The notes under the pieces are model-generated. The model was not told the DNA's origin and searched no databases. It saw only the letters and a list, made by a program, of their open reading frames with translations. A DNA stretch of 5,793 nucleotides from Clostridiales bacterium (GTDB lineage Bacteria; Bacillota; Clostridia; Peptostreptococcales; T1SED10-28). Shown here one piece after another: positions 5,643 through 5,793 of this stretch. The translations under genes and the position numbers were made by a program. Position 1 is the stretch's first letter. Every line of letters begins with the position of its first letter. The DNA lies in assembly GCA_007134725.1 (NCBI GenBank), contig SLKF01000055.1, positions 1 through 5,793 on the forward strand, written 5' to 3'.

Positions 5643-5684
5643 CCTTTCCTTAATCTCCCGCTTGCAACTAAAGACCTTTCCTTA
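5643..5684 (-). repeat. Duplicated TAAGGAAAGG ribosome-site-like sequence before the DUF3006 gene
   Basis: The 10-mer TAAGGAAAGG (minus strand) occurs at 5643-5652 and 5675-5684. The first copy (5643-5652) is placed to serve the DUF3006 start. The other follows the stop codon of the partial gene and precedes TTG-CAA-GCG-GGA-GAT-TAA, a five-codon frame, at a workable 7-nt distance. Confidence 0.6.
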
Positions 5685-5695
5685 TCAACGTGTTT

Positions 5696-5793
5696 TTACT
5701 GCGTAATCGTTTGGATAAACACCCGGATAACTTCCGCGCCGCCAATAACGGTTCCCAGAGAGCTTCCCAGATTGGTTAAGGTCACCACCAACA
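5696..5793 (-). CDS. C-terminal 31 residues of an unrecognised hydrophobic protein (partial at right edge)
   Basis: One minus-strand frame is open from the right edge to a TAA at 5696-5698. It reads as a hydrophobic segment (L-V-V-T-L-T-N-L-G-S-S-L-G-T-V-I-G-G) followed by A-E-V-I-R-V-F-I-Q-T-I-T-Q. This looks like the end of a membrane helix with a short amphipathic tail, so the gene is probably an integral membrane protein. A second frame is also open over this stretch, but its composition (many Arg, Trp, Tyr, Gly) looks less like a protein end. I cannot name the family from this fragment. The gene is probably co-transcribed with the DUF3006 gene 57 nt downstream. Confidence 0.5.
   Translation of the reverse strand, partial: LVVTLTNLGSSLGTVIGGAEVIRVFIQTITQ

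Overview
The window looks like ordinary chromosomal DNA of a low-GC Gram-positive bacterium, most likely a clostridial anaerobe. The reasons are strong AGGAGG-type ribosome binding sites, a TTG start, A/T-rich intergenic spacers with sigma-A-like -10 boxes, and families typical of Firmicutes: a SWIM/SNF2-associated helicase, a YueD-like reductase, YwbE and DUF3006. This assignment is inferred from gene content; the window has no rRNA or other taxonomic marker.

Layout, left to right. Positions 1-1520 (minus) hold the N-terminal half of a SWIM-zinc-finger SNF2-family helicase whose ATPase core lies beyond the left edge. It has its own extended -10 promoter and is separated by an intrinsic terminator from a HAD-family phosphatase (1673-2407, minus, TTG start). 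A divergent intergenic region follows. Two plus-strand genes then encode small membrane proteins: a two-helix protein with a C-terminal zinc ribbon (2559-2951), and a two-helix protein carrying a J-domain at its extreme C-terminus (3058-3846). The pair ends at a strong hairpin.

From there a minus-strand pair faces it: a YueD-like short-chain reductase (4186-4941) followed by an unrecognised 83-residue protein (3885-4136). A 244-bp divergent spacer with a short tandem repeat leads to ywbE (5186-5377, plus). This converges on a DUF3006 protein (5429-5638, minus), preceded by the last 31 codons of an unrecognised hydrophobic protein running off the right edge.

The genes do not form one obvious pathway. 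The most suggestive grouping is the zinc-ribbon/J-domain membrane pair, which could recruit DnaK (Hsp70) to the inner face of the membrane. Other points worth a look are hairpins spanning the stop codons of two genes, an altered Pro-Gly motif in the reductase, and the unknown 83-residue protein. I saw no mobile element, CRISPR array, tRNA or rRNA, and no clear evidence of a new multi-gene system.
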